16,399 nt of DNA from CAYJXA01 sp964404595 (GTDB taxonomy: Archaea > Nanobdellota > Nanobdellia > Woesearchaeales > GW2011-AR9), in the NCBI GenBank assembly GCA_964404595.1, contig CAYOKQ010000035.1, positions 1 through 16,399 on the forward strand. The letters are read 5' to 3'. This document shows, piece after piece, positions 7,151 through 14,244 of the stretch. Position 1 is the first letter of the stretch, and every line of letters starts with the position of its first letter. The notes under the pieces were generated by a model, which did not search any database, was not told where the DNA came from, and saw only the letters and a list, made by a program, of their open reading frames with translations. The position numbers and the translations under genes are program-made.

Positions 7151-8857
7151 ATGAAAGTTGTGGTTATTGCAGCGGGTATGGGGACACGGTTACTCCATTT
7201 AACCAAAGACACTCCTAAATGCATGGTTAAAGTGGGTGGAAAACCGATCATCGAGCATCAATTAAATATCTTTCATTCCTTGGGAATCCATGACATTTCC
7301 ATCGTTAAAGGATATCTTAAAGAGCAGATTAACTATCCGAATACAAAATCGTATTATAATGATAATTACCAGCATAATAATATTTTAGCCTCTTTGTTTT
7401 ATGCCGAAGCCGAGCTCAATGAAGACGTCTTGGTGTGTTACTCCGACATTCTTTTTGAGAAAGAAGTGGTGGAAAAACTTTTACATAGTTCCGGAGATAT
7501 CAATGTTGTGGTGGACCACGATTGGGAAAAAAATTATATCGGACGGGTTCTTCATCCTGAAAGTGAAGCTGAAAAAGTTGTCTTTGCTGAAAATAAAATT
7601 TCCCGAATCGGAAAACATCTTCCTGCCAGTGGTGCTAACGGTGAATTTATCGGCATGTTTAAATTATCGCAACGCGGTGCCCGTATCTTTAAATCGGTCT
7701 ATTATGATGTTCTTCAGAAATACGGTGAACACCCGTTTCAGCATGCCTCATCAGTAGCACGAGCCTATGTGACTGACTTATTCCAAGAACTTGTCGATAG
7801 GGGATTTGAAGTAAATCCAGTTTTAATCCAAGGAGGCTGGAGAGAGATAGACACGCTTGAAGATCTCAAAAATGCAGGTGGGCTCATCATGTCTCCTTCC
7901 ATCGAACCTGAAAAGAGGCGCCAGCTCTTAAAAGAATATATCGCGAAGAAGAAATTTATTCGCACCGTTGAAGTGCACAATGGGATCAGCGCAATTATAG
8001 CTAATAATGCTATTCTTCAATCATCTAAAACTTCTTTTGATGCGTTGTGGATAAGCAGTCTTACTGAATCAGCAGCAAAAGGCCAGCCGGACATTGAAAT
8101 TATGGGTCTCGACTCTCGGCTCCATACCGTCAATCAAGTGCTGGAAGTTACTAACAAACCGATCATTATTGATGCCGACACCGGCGGGGACCCCAATGCG
8201 TTTGAATATTTTATCCGCAAAGCTGAAATGCTGGGTGTGTCGGCAGTAATCATAGAAGATAAAACGTACCCTAAAAGAAACAGTCTCGACAGTGATTCGC
8301 AACAAATTTTGGAAGATCCAGGCGTGTTTGCCCACAAGATTAGAAGAGGAAAACATGCGCTTCTCACCAGTGAATTTCTGATCATTGCCCGTATTGAAAG
8401 TTTGATTGCAGGAAAAACTGTTGATGATGCCATTGGACGGGCCAAAATATATTTGGAAGCGGGAGCAGACGGTATTATGATTCATTCTAAAGATAAAAAT
8501 CCTCATTCAGTTCTCGAGTTTGCACAGCGATATACACAGCTTACTCAGGAGATAGGCATTTGGAAACCACTCGTGTGCGTGCCCACAACCTATAATACCA
8601 TCACCGAACAAGAACTTGAACAGGCAGGATTTAGCATCGTCATCCATGCTAACCATCTTCTGCGGGCGGCTATCAAATCCATGCAGCGTGTCTGTGAATC
8701 CCTTCTTCAGAATGGTCGTTCCTATGAAGCAGATCAAGAGCACTGCAGCTCCGTATCGGAAATTTTTGATTTAGTGGGATTTTCAGATATTAAAAATAAA
8801 GAAAAACATTTTACATTTGAGCCACTCAGACAAGAAGCAAGCCCAAAAGGCCAATAG
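7151..8857 (+). CDS. pepM: Bifunctional phosphonate cytidylyltransferase - phosphoenolpyruvate mutase fusion
   Basis: A 568-aa two-domain protein. Residues 1-245 are a sugar-nucleotidyltransferase fold of the phosphonate cytidylyltransferase (PntC) type: AAGMGTRL loop (7-14), TPKCMVKVGGKP (21-32), CYSDI with a metal-binding Asp (96-100) and GGWREIDTLEDL (228-239). Residues 265-525 are PEP mutase, which rearranges phosphoenolpyruvate to phosphonopyruvate and forms the C-P bond. The diagnostic EDKxxxKxNS motif is intact (E369-D370-K371, K375, N377-S378), which separates it from isocitrate lyase-type relatives, and DADTGGDP (341-348) supplies Mg ligands. This gene commits the cluster to phosphonate synthesis and suggests the product is activated as a CMP adduct. 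Which phosphonate the first domain activates (HEP or methylphosphonate) cannot be told from sequence. The start is fixed by the TATA box 31 bases upstream. Confidence 0.93.
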   Translation: MKVVVIAAGMGTRLLHLTKDTPKCMVKVGGKPIIEHQLNIFHSLGIHDISIVKGYLKEQINYPNTKSYYNDNYQHNNILASLFYAEAELNEDVLVCYSDILFEKEVVEKLLHSSGDINVVVDHDWEKNYIGRVLHPESEAEKVVFAENKISRIGKHLPASGANGEFIGMFKLSQRGARIFKSVYYDVLQKYGEHPFQHASSVARAYVTDLFQELVDRGFEVNPVLIQGGWREIDTLEDLKNAGGLIMSPSIEPEKRRQLLKEYIAKKKFIRTVEVHNGISAIIANNAILQSSKTSFDALWISSLTESAAKGQPDIEIMGLDSRLHTVNQVLEVTNKPIIIDADTGGDPNAFEYFIRKAEMLGVSAVIIEDKTYPKRNSLDSDSQQILEDPGVFAHKIRRGKHALLTSEFLIIARIESLIAGKTVDDAIGRAKIYLEAGADGIMIHSKDKNPHSVLEFAQRYTQLTQEIGIWKPLVCVPTTYNTITEQELEQAGFSIVIHANHLLRAAIKSMQRVCESLLQNGRSYEADQEHCSSVSEIFDLVGFSDIKNKEKHFTFEPLRQEASPKGQ

Positions 8858-8863
8858 TGCGCT

Positions 8864-8868
8864 GGTGA
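8864..8868 (+). promoter_or_regulatory. Shine-Dalgarno motif GGTGA for the mpnS-like gene
   Basis: Seven bases before the ATG at 8876, in the 18-base gap after pepM. An SD here and no TATA box mark this as an internal operon gene. Confidence 0.6.
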
Positions 8869-8875
8869 CATTACA

Positions 8876-10096
8876 ATGAAAGGACAAAATGGTTTGGAAT
8901 TAGCAGCTGATTTTGGCGCCGAATTTACAAGGATGATGAGCAGTGCAAAACTGGTGCCCGAACAGGCTGCAAGAATATGGGGCGTACCTGTACATCATCT
9001 CCACGATGTAATGGCAGGCAAGGTCGTGCCTTCATCTGAGCTGGAAGCTGCAATACATAAGCATCCACCTTTACATCTAGGCGATCTATATAGTGCAGAA
9101 GTCAGGGATAAGTTCCCCATTATTGATGATACACTTGATGGCATACTGGTTTTTCATGCAAACCAGAGTGATGCTACCAGAAGACCTCTTTTTAGGACAC
9201 AACACCAAGGTGTTAAATTTGTAGTGTATGATTATGCTGATACTGCCGTCTCCAGAATCTCACAATCTGCCATCATTCCAGAAAGAATCTGGCAAAATAT
9301 AATTGTAGATCAAGATTCTGTAGAAAGAGTACCGAGCTGGTCTTTTAATCAAGGGCATTTTGAACAACAGATGACTTATTTTATAGGGGATGTCACCGTT
9401 TATTATAGAGATTTAGGGGGAAAGATTCATCCTGTAGATATGAATACTGGAGACATGGAATATCATGTTCCATTTATTCCGCACCTTTTTACGAAAAGAA
9501 ACTATGGCGAAGGTTTAATTCTCGCAGTCACATATCGCGGAGAAGTGGGAACGAGGGCTTTTCTTGATTCTATACAAGATATGCCGGAAGACGCTTATAT
9601 GAGAAAAGTCAGGCAGACTTTAGATGGAATAGAAAAATCTATGCTACGTACTGGAAATACTGGTTTTTTTGTCAACAGATATGATGCTGCACTATCTGAA
9701 AATCAAGGCGTGTATAAAATTAAAACTCTCTTGAGTGGAGTTCCTTTCCAGTCAGATACGTTAGGATTGGAATATACCGTGCCAGCCAGTACGGAAAATG
9801 AAGAACTCGATATTAAAGTGGGGGCAGAAAGATGGGGGTACGTTCGAGGAGAAAAACCTGTTAAATTACGCTGGTCTGGGCATGAAGAAGTTTTAGATCC
9901 AAACAGTTCTTTTTTCATACAGTCTGGAGTGCCTCACTCGTTTCGATCAGTCGACAAAAATCAGGGGCAAGTGCTCATAATGCAGGTCAAGCCTGAGCAG
10001 GAAGATCCATGGAATACACTTGCTTTAGCATTGCATTATGCAGGTGAGGAAGGAGTATTAAGGGCACGGAAAGAAACCAAGCAGTGGACAAAGTAA
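8876..10096 (+). CDS. mpnS: Methylphosphonate synthase-like non-haem iron enzyme
   Basis: A 406-aa protein of the HppE/HEPD/MpnS group. The N-terminal ~60 residues form a small helical Cro/C1-like domain, followed by a cupin core and a second C-terminal cupin with GVPHSF (351-356). The first cupin holds NQGHFEQQ (158-165) and PHLF (202-205). H161, Q165 and H203 are spaced +4 and +42, the same as the iron ligands His138/Glu142/His180 of HppE. Here Gln replaces Glu, which is the two-His-one-Gln site known from methylphosphonate synthase. N158, three residues before the first His, matches the substrate-binding Asn of HEPD. At the place of HEPD's Glu ligand, six residues before the last His, this protein has His197, arguing against a plain HEP dioxygenase. 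Predicted reaction: 2-hydroxyethylphosphonate plus O2 to methylphosphonate. PepM, Ppd and the reductase for its substrate are in the same cluster. Confidence 0.82.
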   Translation: MKGQNGLELAADFGAEFTRMMSSAKLVPEQAARIWGVPVHHLHDVMAGKVVPSSELEAAIHKHPPLHLGDLYSAEVRDKFPIIDDTLDGILVFHANQSDATRRPLFRTQHQGVKFVVYDYADTAVSRISQSAIIPERIWQNIIVDQDSVERVPSWSFNQGHFEQQMTYFIGDVTVYYRDLGGKIHPVDMNTGDMEYHVPFIPHLFTKRNYGEGLILAVTYRGEVGTRAFLDSIQDMPEDAYMRKVRQTLDGIEKSMLRTGNTGFFVNRYDAALSENQGVYKIKTLLSGVPFQSDTLGLEYTVPASTENEELDIKVGAERWGYVRGEKPVKLRWSGHEEVLDPNSSFFIQSGVPHSFRSVDKNQGQVLIMQVKPEQEDPWNTLALALHYAGEEGVLRARKETKQWTK

Positions 10097-10122
10097 ATTA
10101 TCGCAGGGCACTGTTAGTATAT

Positions 10123-10470
10123 TTATTTTTTCAAGGAGCACTGGTTGCAATTGGTGTTAAGACACGAAGGTGTATCTTGCAACTGCATTCCCCATCTTTT
10201 AAGGATATCGAATGCGTGAAGAAGGTCTTTCCCTTGTGGTGTAAGCATATATCGAGTGGAGCGTCGTTGCATAGGTAATATTATTTTATGTACTATTCCC
10301 TCTTTTTCAAGTTCATGCAATCGTCTGGACACTACTTTGTTGGTTGCAGAGTGCAGCTTTCTTGTGATTTCATTAAAACTTAATTCTGATGAGTAGAATA
10401 TTTCCTGTAAAATCAAGATGGTCCACTTTTTGCTCAAAAGTTGCTGAGTTTTTAGCACTACGCAATTCAT
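10123..10470 (-). CDS. HxlR-family winged-helix transcriptional regulator
   Basis: A 115-aa DNA-binding protein of the HxlR (MarR-like) family, which acts as a dimer. The family pattern is clear: KKWTILILQEI (14-24), SFNEITRKL (31-39), the recognition region with SRRLHELEKEGIV (48-60), and the wing YMLTPQGKDLL (74-84) followed by the W that closes the domain. It has a Cys at position 3 and a cluster at 103, 108 and 111. Several HxlR proteins sense electrophiles or redox state through an N-terminal Cys, so a thiol or metal switch is possible. It is transcribed against the cluster, ends 26 bases from the mpnS stop, and shares a 55-base intergenic promoter with the radical SAM gene. It is the best candidate for the local regulator of phosphonate synthesis. 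Confidence 0.87.
   Translation of the reverse strand: MNCVVLKTQQLLSKKWTILILQEIFYSSELSFNEITRKLHSATNKVVSRRLHELEKEGIVHKIILPMQRRSTRYMLTPQGKDLLHAFDILKRWGMQLQDTPSCLNTNCNQCSLKK
10126..10131 (+). terminator. Possible T6 terminator after mpnS
   Basis: Six T lie 30 bases after the mpnS stop, overlapping the 3' end of the convergent regulator gene. Weak evidence. Confidence 0.3.
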
Positions 10471-10490
10471 AGGTATCCTAAAATATACCT
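10471..10490. promoter_or_regulatory. Inverted repeat AGGTAT-N8-ATACCT, candidate HxlR operator
   Basis: A perfect 6-base dyad directly upstream of the regulator's ATG, between that codon and the shared TATA element. Bound protein here would cover the regulator's own start site, so autoregulation is the simplest role. It may also affect the divergent radical SAM gene. Confidence 0.55.
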
Positions 10491-10493
10491 TTC

Positions 10494-10504
10494 TTTTAAA
10501 TATT
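10494..10504. promoter_or_regulatory. Shared bidirectional TATA element centred on palindromic TTTAAA
   Basis: Reading right, TTTAAATA begins 31 bases before the ATG at 10526. Reading left, TTTAAAAG begins 30 bases before the regulator's ATG at 10470. One A/T box can thus serve both leaderless genes, so a single binding event could control both directions. Confidence 0.55.
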
Positions 10505-10525
10505 GTTAATCTTATATCTTCTTCT

Positions 10526-12080
10526 ATGCCTCCTGATACTCAAAAAGTTTCTCTGCCAGTTGCTTCACCATGTGCGGGAGAGGGGGGGCAGGAGAGAGGA
10601 AAAGTAAAAGTGCCTCTTACTCCTCGCTTACATGAATTACTCAATCCTGCGTTGCATCAGAAAACACCTATTTTTAGTTCTCCCCTTCGACCACTTGATC
10701 CGGGTGAAAAAGTGTATACTCTTTCGGAAGGCGCAATTCGCGATATTCGCAGCCTGAGAGGATCAGTTGTTGATCTTCATCCTGGCATGGGTGGAGTTGC
10801 TCCCGAAACATTAATTGCTATGATCGGGCAGGGCAGAACGTTGACTTCTTTAGATTTTATGATGACCAAGAACTGCAATTTTGAATGTACGTGGTGCTTT
10901 GCAGAATCAAAACCGGGCCAGAGAGAATATCTTCCCTATTCAACATTAGAAACACTCACACAAAGTGCCGCAGAGTTGGGAGTCAGTCTGTTTATTCTCA
11001 CCGGCGGTGAACCTCTGGTCTATAAAGATGCAGCTTTGGGACCTCAACGTGAGCGTGGTGATCATTTTTTTCAAGTTGTAGACATGATACGCAGTACCTA
11101 TCAATCTAGCACTGTAAAACCAAAGATTCTTACTTTCGATGATGTGGCTCTCATTACACCCAGGATTGCTAGGCGATTTGCAGAGTATGAAAGTGGCCTT
11201 TGTACCAAAGGAGATACACTTATCGCAGAATTACAGGATTATAAAGTAAATCAAGTGGGAGCCTTTGATAAAATGCAGCAAGGCTATCAAAATCTTATCA
11301 ATGCAGGATATGGAAAAGATCCCCGTTTACGCTTGGTAGTCAATTCGGTGCTTGATCACACGACCTTTGATGGCATGGTGGATCTGCATCTGTGGGTGAT
11401 GAAGAATGGGTTTGATCATTCCATTGTTCCGGTTCATTACTGTGGAAATGCAGGGAACGATGATCAGGAAGGAGGAATACATTCTCCCCATGTCAAAGTG
11501 TTATACGATCTTCTTGCTCGCATAGACCGGACAATTTTTGGTATAGATTGGACTCCTTGGGCGGCATTTACGTATAACAAAACCTGTAATCGTAATCGAT
11601 CAGGGTTACACGTACGCTCAAATGGAGATGTGGTTGCATGTTCTGAATCGCCGGGGCCAAAAGAAACGTCTCGCTATACTTTTGCGAATGTTTTTGCACC
11701 TGACTTCTCTCTCCAGAAATTAGCGCGAAGCGAAGAATTAGCACGATATCGCCAAGATTTTAAGCAGGGGCACGGAACCTATGTATGTTCTCCTGATGTG
11801 TGTGATCTTTACGCCAACGACTTGTGCATGGGTGGCTGCGCTACCAGATCGGCGTATTCTCGCGTCGATTACAGCACGGGACTTATCGTTCCAAATCTCG
11901 ATCCGCACAAGTATAGCGAGCATCGTGAAGATCCTNNNNNNNNNNTTGTGTCCTGCTTGGACGGTGCTGGCGCAAAAGCAGGGAATTTTAAAGGAAGGAT
12001 TGCTGGAATCTATCCATAGGAGACTGCTTGAGCATAGCACTGCTATTGATCCCGCTGATTTTCCATTCCAAAATAAGTGA
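10526..12080 (+). CDS. Radical SAM/SPASM protein, interrupted by an assembly gap
   Basis: Residues 117-124 are CNFECTWC, the CxxxCxxC site for the SAM-cleaving 4Fe-4S cluster, preceded by LDFMMTKN and followed by the SAM-binding LTGGEP (159-163). The C-terminal part has the SPASM layout for auxiliary clusters: C354-x12-G-x4-C372, then C421-x4-C426-x7-C434-x3-C438. Ten N (11936-11945) break the gene. Read on in the same frame, it gives a low-complexity tail ending at 12019. Read in the frame that starts at base 11946, it gives CPAWTVLAQKQGILKEGLLE and ends with TGA at 12080. The second frame looks real and supplies the last SPASM Cys, so I extend the gene to 12080. The gap size is probably arbitrary. 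SPASM enzymes modify peptides, sugars or other small substrates; its target is unknown, though its place suggests phosphonate or envelope tailoring. Leaderless start at 10526. Confidence 0.85.
11936..11945. other. 10-N assembly gap
   Basis: Placeholder bases inside the radical SAM gene. The coding frame changes across it, so its true length is not 10 bases, or at least not equal to 10 modulo 3. Confidence 0.95.
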
Positions 12081-12110
12081 TAGAGTGAGTGATAGCTCAG
12101 TTTCACAACG

Positions 12111-12118
12111 TTTATAAT
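12111..12118 (+). promoter_or_regulatory. TATA box (TTTATAAT) for the HD-domain gene
   Basis: Located 31 bases before the ATG at 12142, the same spacing as at four other genes here. This favours ATG 12142 over the upstream TTG at 12130. Confidence 0.6.
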
Positions 12119-12141
12119 AGTCTCAAATCTTGAAAAAAGTC

Positions 12142-13065
12142 ATGTCAGATCTAACCGTTCGGCAAGAAGGAGAAAGAGCGTTAGAAGGTCTTATCGATCC
12201 AGAGATTCTAAGTGGTGACCCTGCGAAGTGTACCACTGAATTTTCTAAATTAGTGGTTGATCTGTGCCTGCGTATTGAAGATGATTCCGAGGTCGGAAAA
12301 ATTACCGAAGCAGATGTTGATAGAATTCTTTATCATCCCCAATCGGAAGTTATCAATAAAGAATTTGTTCACCGCCATTTAATTACAGCAGGACACTTAT
12401 ATCGTGATTTAGTAGTGCAGCTGGATAAACGCCATCACCATTCTCTCGATCTACCTCTTCCCGATGTCGCCAGAACGATGGGGTTTCTTCATGATTTTAA
12501 TAAAATGTTCAGTGATTTTCAAAGAGGAAAACAGCAAACGAAAGAATTAGATCTGTACTTGCTGGCCCAGATGAACGGATGGCACAGAATTGCTCAAACT
12601 ATGGCATTTCATAATGATTATTTTGGTATTGCTCGATTATTAGCGGAAGGCTATTCATTTTCGCCACACGACGAGGCATATGCAGGCATGCGTCAAATAC
12701 TGCAGGGCAGTGGGGAACTCTCGTATCGCGCTATTGTGACGCGTTTTGATGGTTTGTTGAAAGGGACCGACAATCTCCCTCTTCTTGCCCTCACAGTTAT
12801 TGATAATCTGGAACAAGGGCGGAGGGAATTTTCTGGGGAAGCAATTGACCATGATTTCGAGGAGAGAATGGGTGACATTAGGCGAAGGTACTATGATGAA
12901 CCTCTGTCTGCCAACAGGAAGCCAACGCCCTTTGGCAAAGCGTTAGTTGAATATGGTGGATTGCAGAGAATGCACCAATACAAAGAAGTCATAAAAACAC
13001 TTTTTGGCGGAAATAGTGGCGAGATCGAGAGGCTCAAAGAGACGACTACTTTTTTCTGTCGATAG
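12142..13065 (+). CDS. HD-domain protein of unknown substrate
   Basis: About 307 aa from ATG 12142 (311 from TTG 12130; residue numbers here count from the TTG). I see an HD-superfamily pattern: H89 in AGHLYRDL, the paired H121-D122 in GFLHDFNK, then H152, H161 and H180, and D225 in TVIDNLEQG. HD proteins are metal-dependent phosphohydrolases, but the superfamily also includes diiron oxygenases such as PhnZ, which cleaves a C-P bond. The number of His residues after the HD pair would allow a two-metal site. The ligand assignment is my reading, not an alignment. It has its own TATA box and sits between the radical SAM gene and ppd. Possible roles include nucleotide or phosphonate-ester hydrolysis, or an oxidative step. 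The short gap before ppd contains a further promoter. Confidence 0.6.
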   Translation: MSDLTVRQEGERALEGLIDPEILSGDPAKCTTEFSKLVVDLCLRIEDDSEVGKITEADVDRILYHPQSEVINKEFVHRHLITAGHLYRDLVVQLDKRHHHSLDLPLPDVARTMGFLHDFNKMFSDFQRGKQQTKELDLYLLAQMNGWHRIAQTMAFHNDYFGIARLLAEGYSFSPHDEAYAGMRQILQGSGELSYRAIVTRFDGLLKGTDNLPLLALTVIDNLEQGRREFSGEAIDHDFEERMGDIRRRYYDEPLSANRKPTPFGKALVEYGGLQRMHQYKEVIKTLFGGNSGEIERLKETTTFFCR

Positions 13066-13085
13066 AAAATTGCACTTTCATAAGA

Positions 13086-13093
13086 TTTATAAT
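13086..13093 (+). promoter_or_regulatory. TATA box (TTTATAAT) for ppd
   Basis: Located 31 bases before the ATG at 13117, again implying a leaderless transcript. It probably drives ppd and the reductase gene four bases after it. Confidence 0.65.
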
Positions 13094-13116
13094 CTACTAA
13101 TGGGAACTTTTTTTAA

Positions 13117-14241
13117 ATGCATCCTTCCCAACTCTATGAATTATTTTCTCACCATGATCTTACTTTCTACACCGGAGTTCCAGATTCCCTCTTGAAAGAT
13201 TTTTGTGCGTATGTGACTGACAACACCCCTACCCAAAGGCACATTATTACTGCTAATGAAGGCAATGCGATTGCACTTGCGGCTGGATATCATCTGGCAA
13301 CGGGAAAGGTAGGTCTGGTGTATCTGCAAAATTCTGGTTTTGGTAATTGCGTGAATCCTTTAACTTCGTTAACAGATCCTGAGGTTTATTCTATTCCTAT
13401 GTTGCTCCTCATCGGATGGCGCGGTGAACCGGGAAAGAAAGATGAGCCCCAGCACAAAAAGACAGGAAAAGTGATGTTGGAAACAATAAAGAGCCTTGAA
13501 ATTCAGTACGGCATTCTTCCTGAAACGATGGTGGAAGCAGAAACATTTGTGGAGGAAGCTATGCGGTATGCATCACTCCATTGTGCACCCTATGCTATAA
13601 TTGTATGCGAGGGGACTTTTGAGCCATATAAATTACAAAACAACCAAAAAACGGCGTTTCCTCTCAATAGAGAGCAGGCAATTCGTGCCGTAGTGCCTCT
13701 TCTCGATTCAGAAGATATCATTATTTCCACCACCGGCAAAACGTCCCGTGAACTGTTCGAATTACGCAAAGAATTACAGCAGGGGCACGATAAAGATTTC
13801 CTTACCGTCGGTTCCATGGGACATGCCTCCTCAATTGGGTTAGGTATTGCACTGCAAAAACCAGCACGTAATATTTATTGTTTTGACGGAGATGGAGCGG
13901 TCATCATGCATATGGGTTCTTTGGCAACGATAGGAAAACTTGCCCCCAAAAATTTTAAACATATCATCTTCAATAATTTTGCCCATGACTCCGTCGGTGG
14001 GCAACCCACGGCCGCTGATGTGGTTGATTTTAGGTTAGTTGCCCAAAGTTGTGGCTACCGAGCTTCGTTTCTTGCTGAAACAGCAGATCAAATTACAGAA
14101 TGCATGGAGAAAATAAAAACCATTGATGGCCCAGTATTATTGGAAATTCGCTGTAATAAAGGGGCGAGGGAGAATTTGGGAAGGCCCACGAGAACTCCGA
14201 TTGAGAATAAGCAGGATTTTATGAAATTCGTGCTGGATTAG
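13117..14241 (+). CDS. ppd: Phosphonopyruvate decarboxylase
   Basis: A 374-aa thiamine-diphosphate enzyme that decarboxylates phosphonopyruvate to phosphonoacetaldehyde. This step makes the unfavourable PEP mutase reaction run forward. Family features: YTGVPDSLLKDF (18-29), ITANEGNA with the cofactor-activating Glu48, the QNSGFGN segment (71-77), and GWRGEPGKKDEPQH (100-113), typical of this decarboxylase. The ThDP/Mg motif begins at GDGA (258-261) and ends at NN (286-287), followed by HDSVGGQPT. The protein is single-chain and full length, with both Pyr and PP domains. It is followed after 3 bases by the reductase that uses its product. Sulfopyruvate decarboxylase is a relative, but the PEP mutase and reductase partners settle the assignment. 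Confidence 0.93.
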   Translation: MHPSQLYELFSHHDLTFYTGVPDSLLKDFCAYVTDNTPTQRHIITANEGNAIALAAGYHLATGKVGLVYLQNSGFGNCVNPLTSLTDPEVYSIPMLLLIGWRGEPGKKDEPQHKKTGKVMLETIKSLEIQYGILPETMVEAETFVEEAMRYASLHCAPYAIIVCEGTFEPYKLQNNQKTAFPLNREQAIRAVVPLLDSEDIIISTTGKTSRELFELRKELQQGHDKDFLTVGSMGHASSIGLGIALQKPARNIYCFDGDGAVIMHMGSLATIGKLAPKNFKHIIFNNFAHDSVGGQPTAADVVDFRLVAQSCGYRASFLAETADQITECMEKIKTIDGPVLLEIRCNKGARENLGRPTRTPIENKQDFMKFVLD

Positions 14242-14244
14242 ATT

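Noticed and set aside
8069..8506. A 145-aa open frame (and a 103-aa one) on the minus strand inside pepM
   Set aside because: They are antisense to conserved PEP mutase sequence, with no domain signature or ribosome site; shadow frames.
7151..8857. Isocitrate-lyase-type or phosphonopyruvate-hydrolase identity for the C-terminal domain of the fusion
   Set aside because: The intact EDKxxxKxNS motif and the decarboxylase and reductase partners indicate PEP mutase.
8876..10096. HEP dioxygenase (hydroxymethylphosphonate-forming) as the identity of the cupin enzyme
   Set aside because: The Glu ligand of HEPD is missing at its position and a Gln is found at the MpnS/HppE ligand position; methylphosphonate synthase fits better, though assay is needed.
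10084..10278. A 64-aa plus-strand frame after mpnS
   Set aside because: It overlaps the HxlR gene in antisense and has no recognisable features.
13004..13195. A 63-aa frame bridging the HD-domain gene and ppd
   Set aside because: It covers the ppd promoter and overlaps both genes in another frame.
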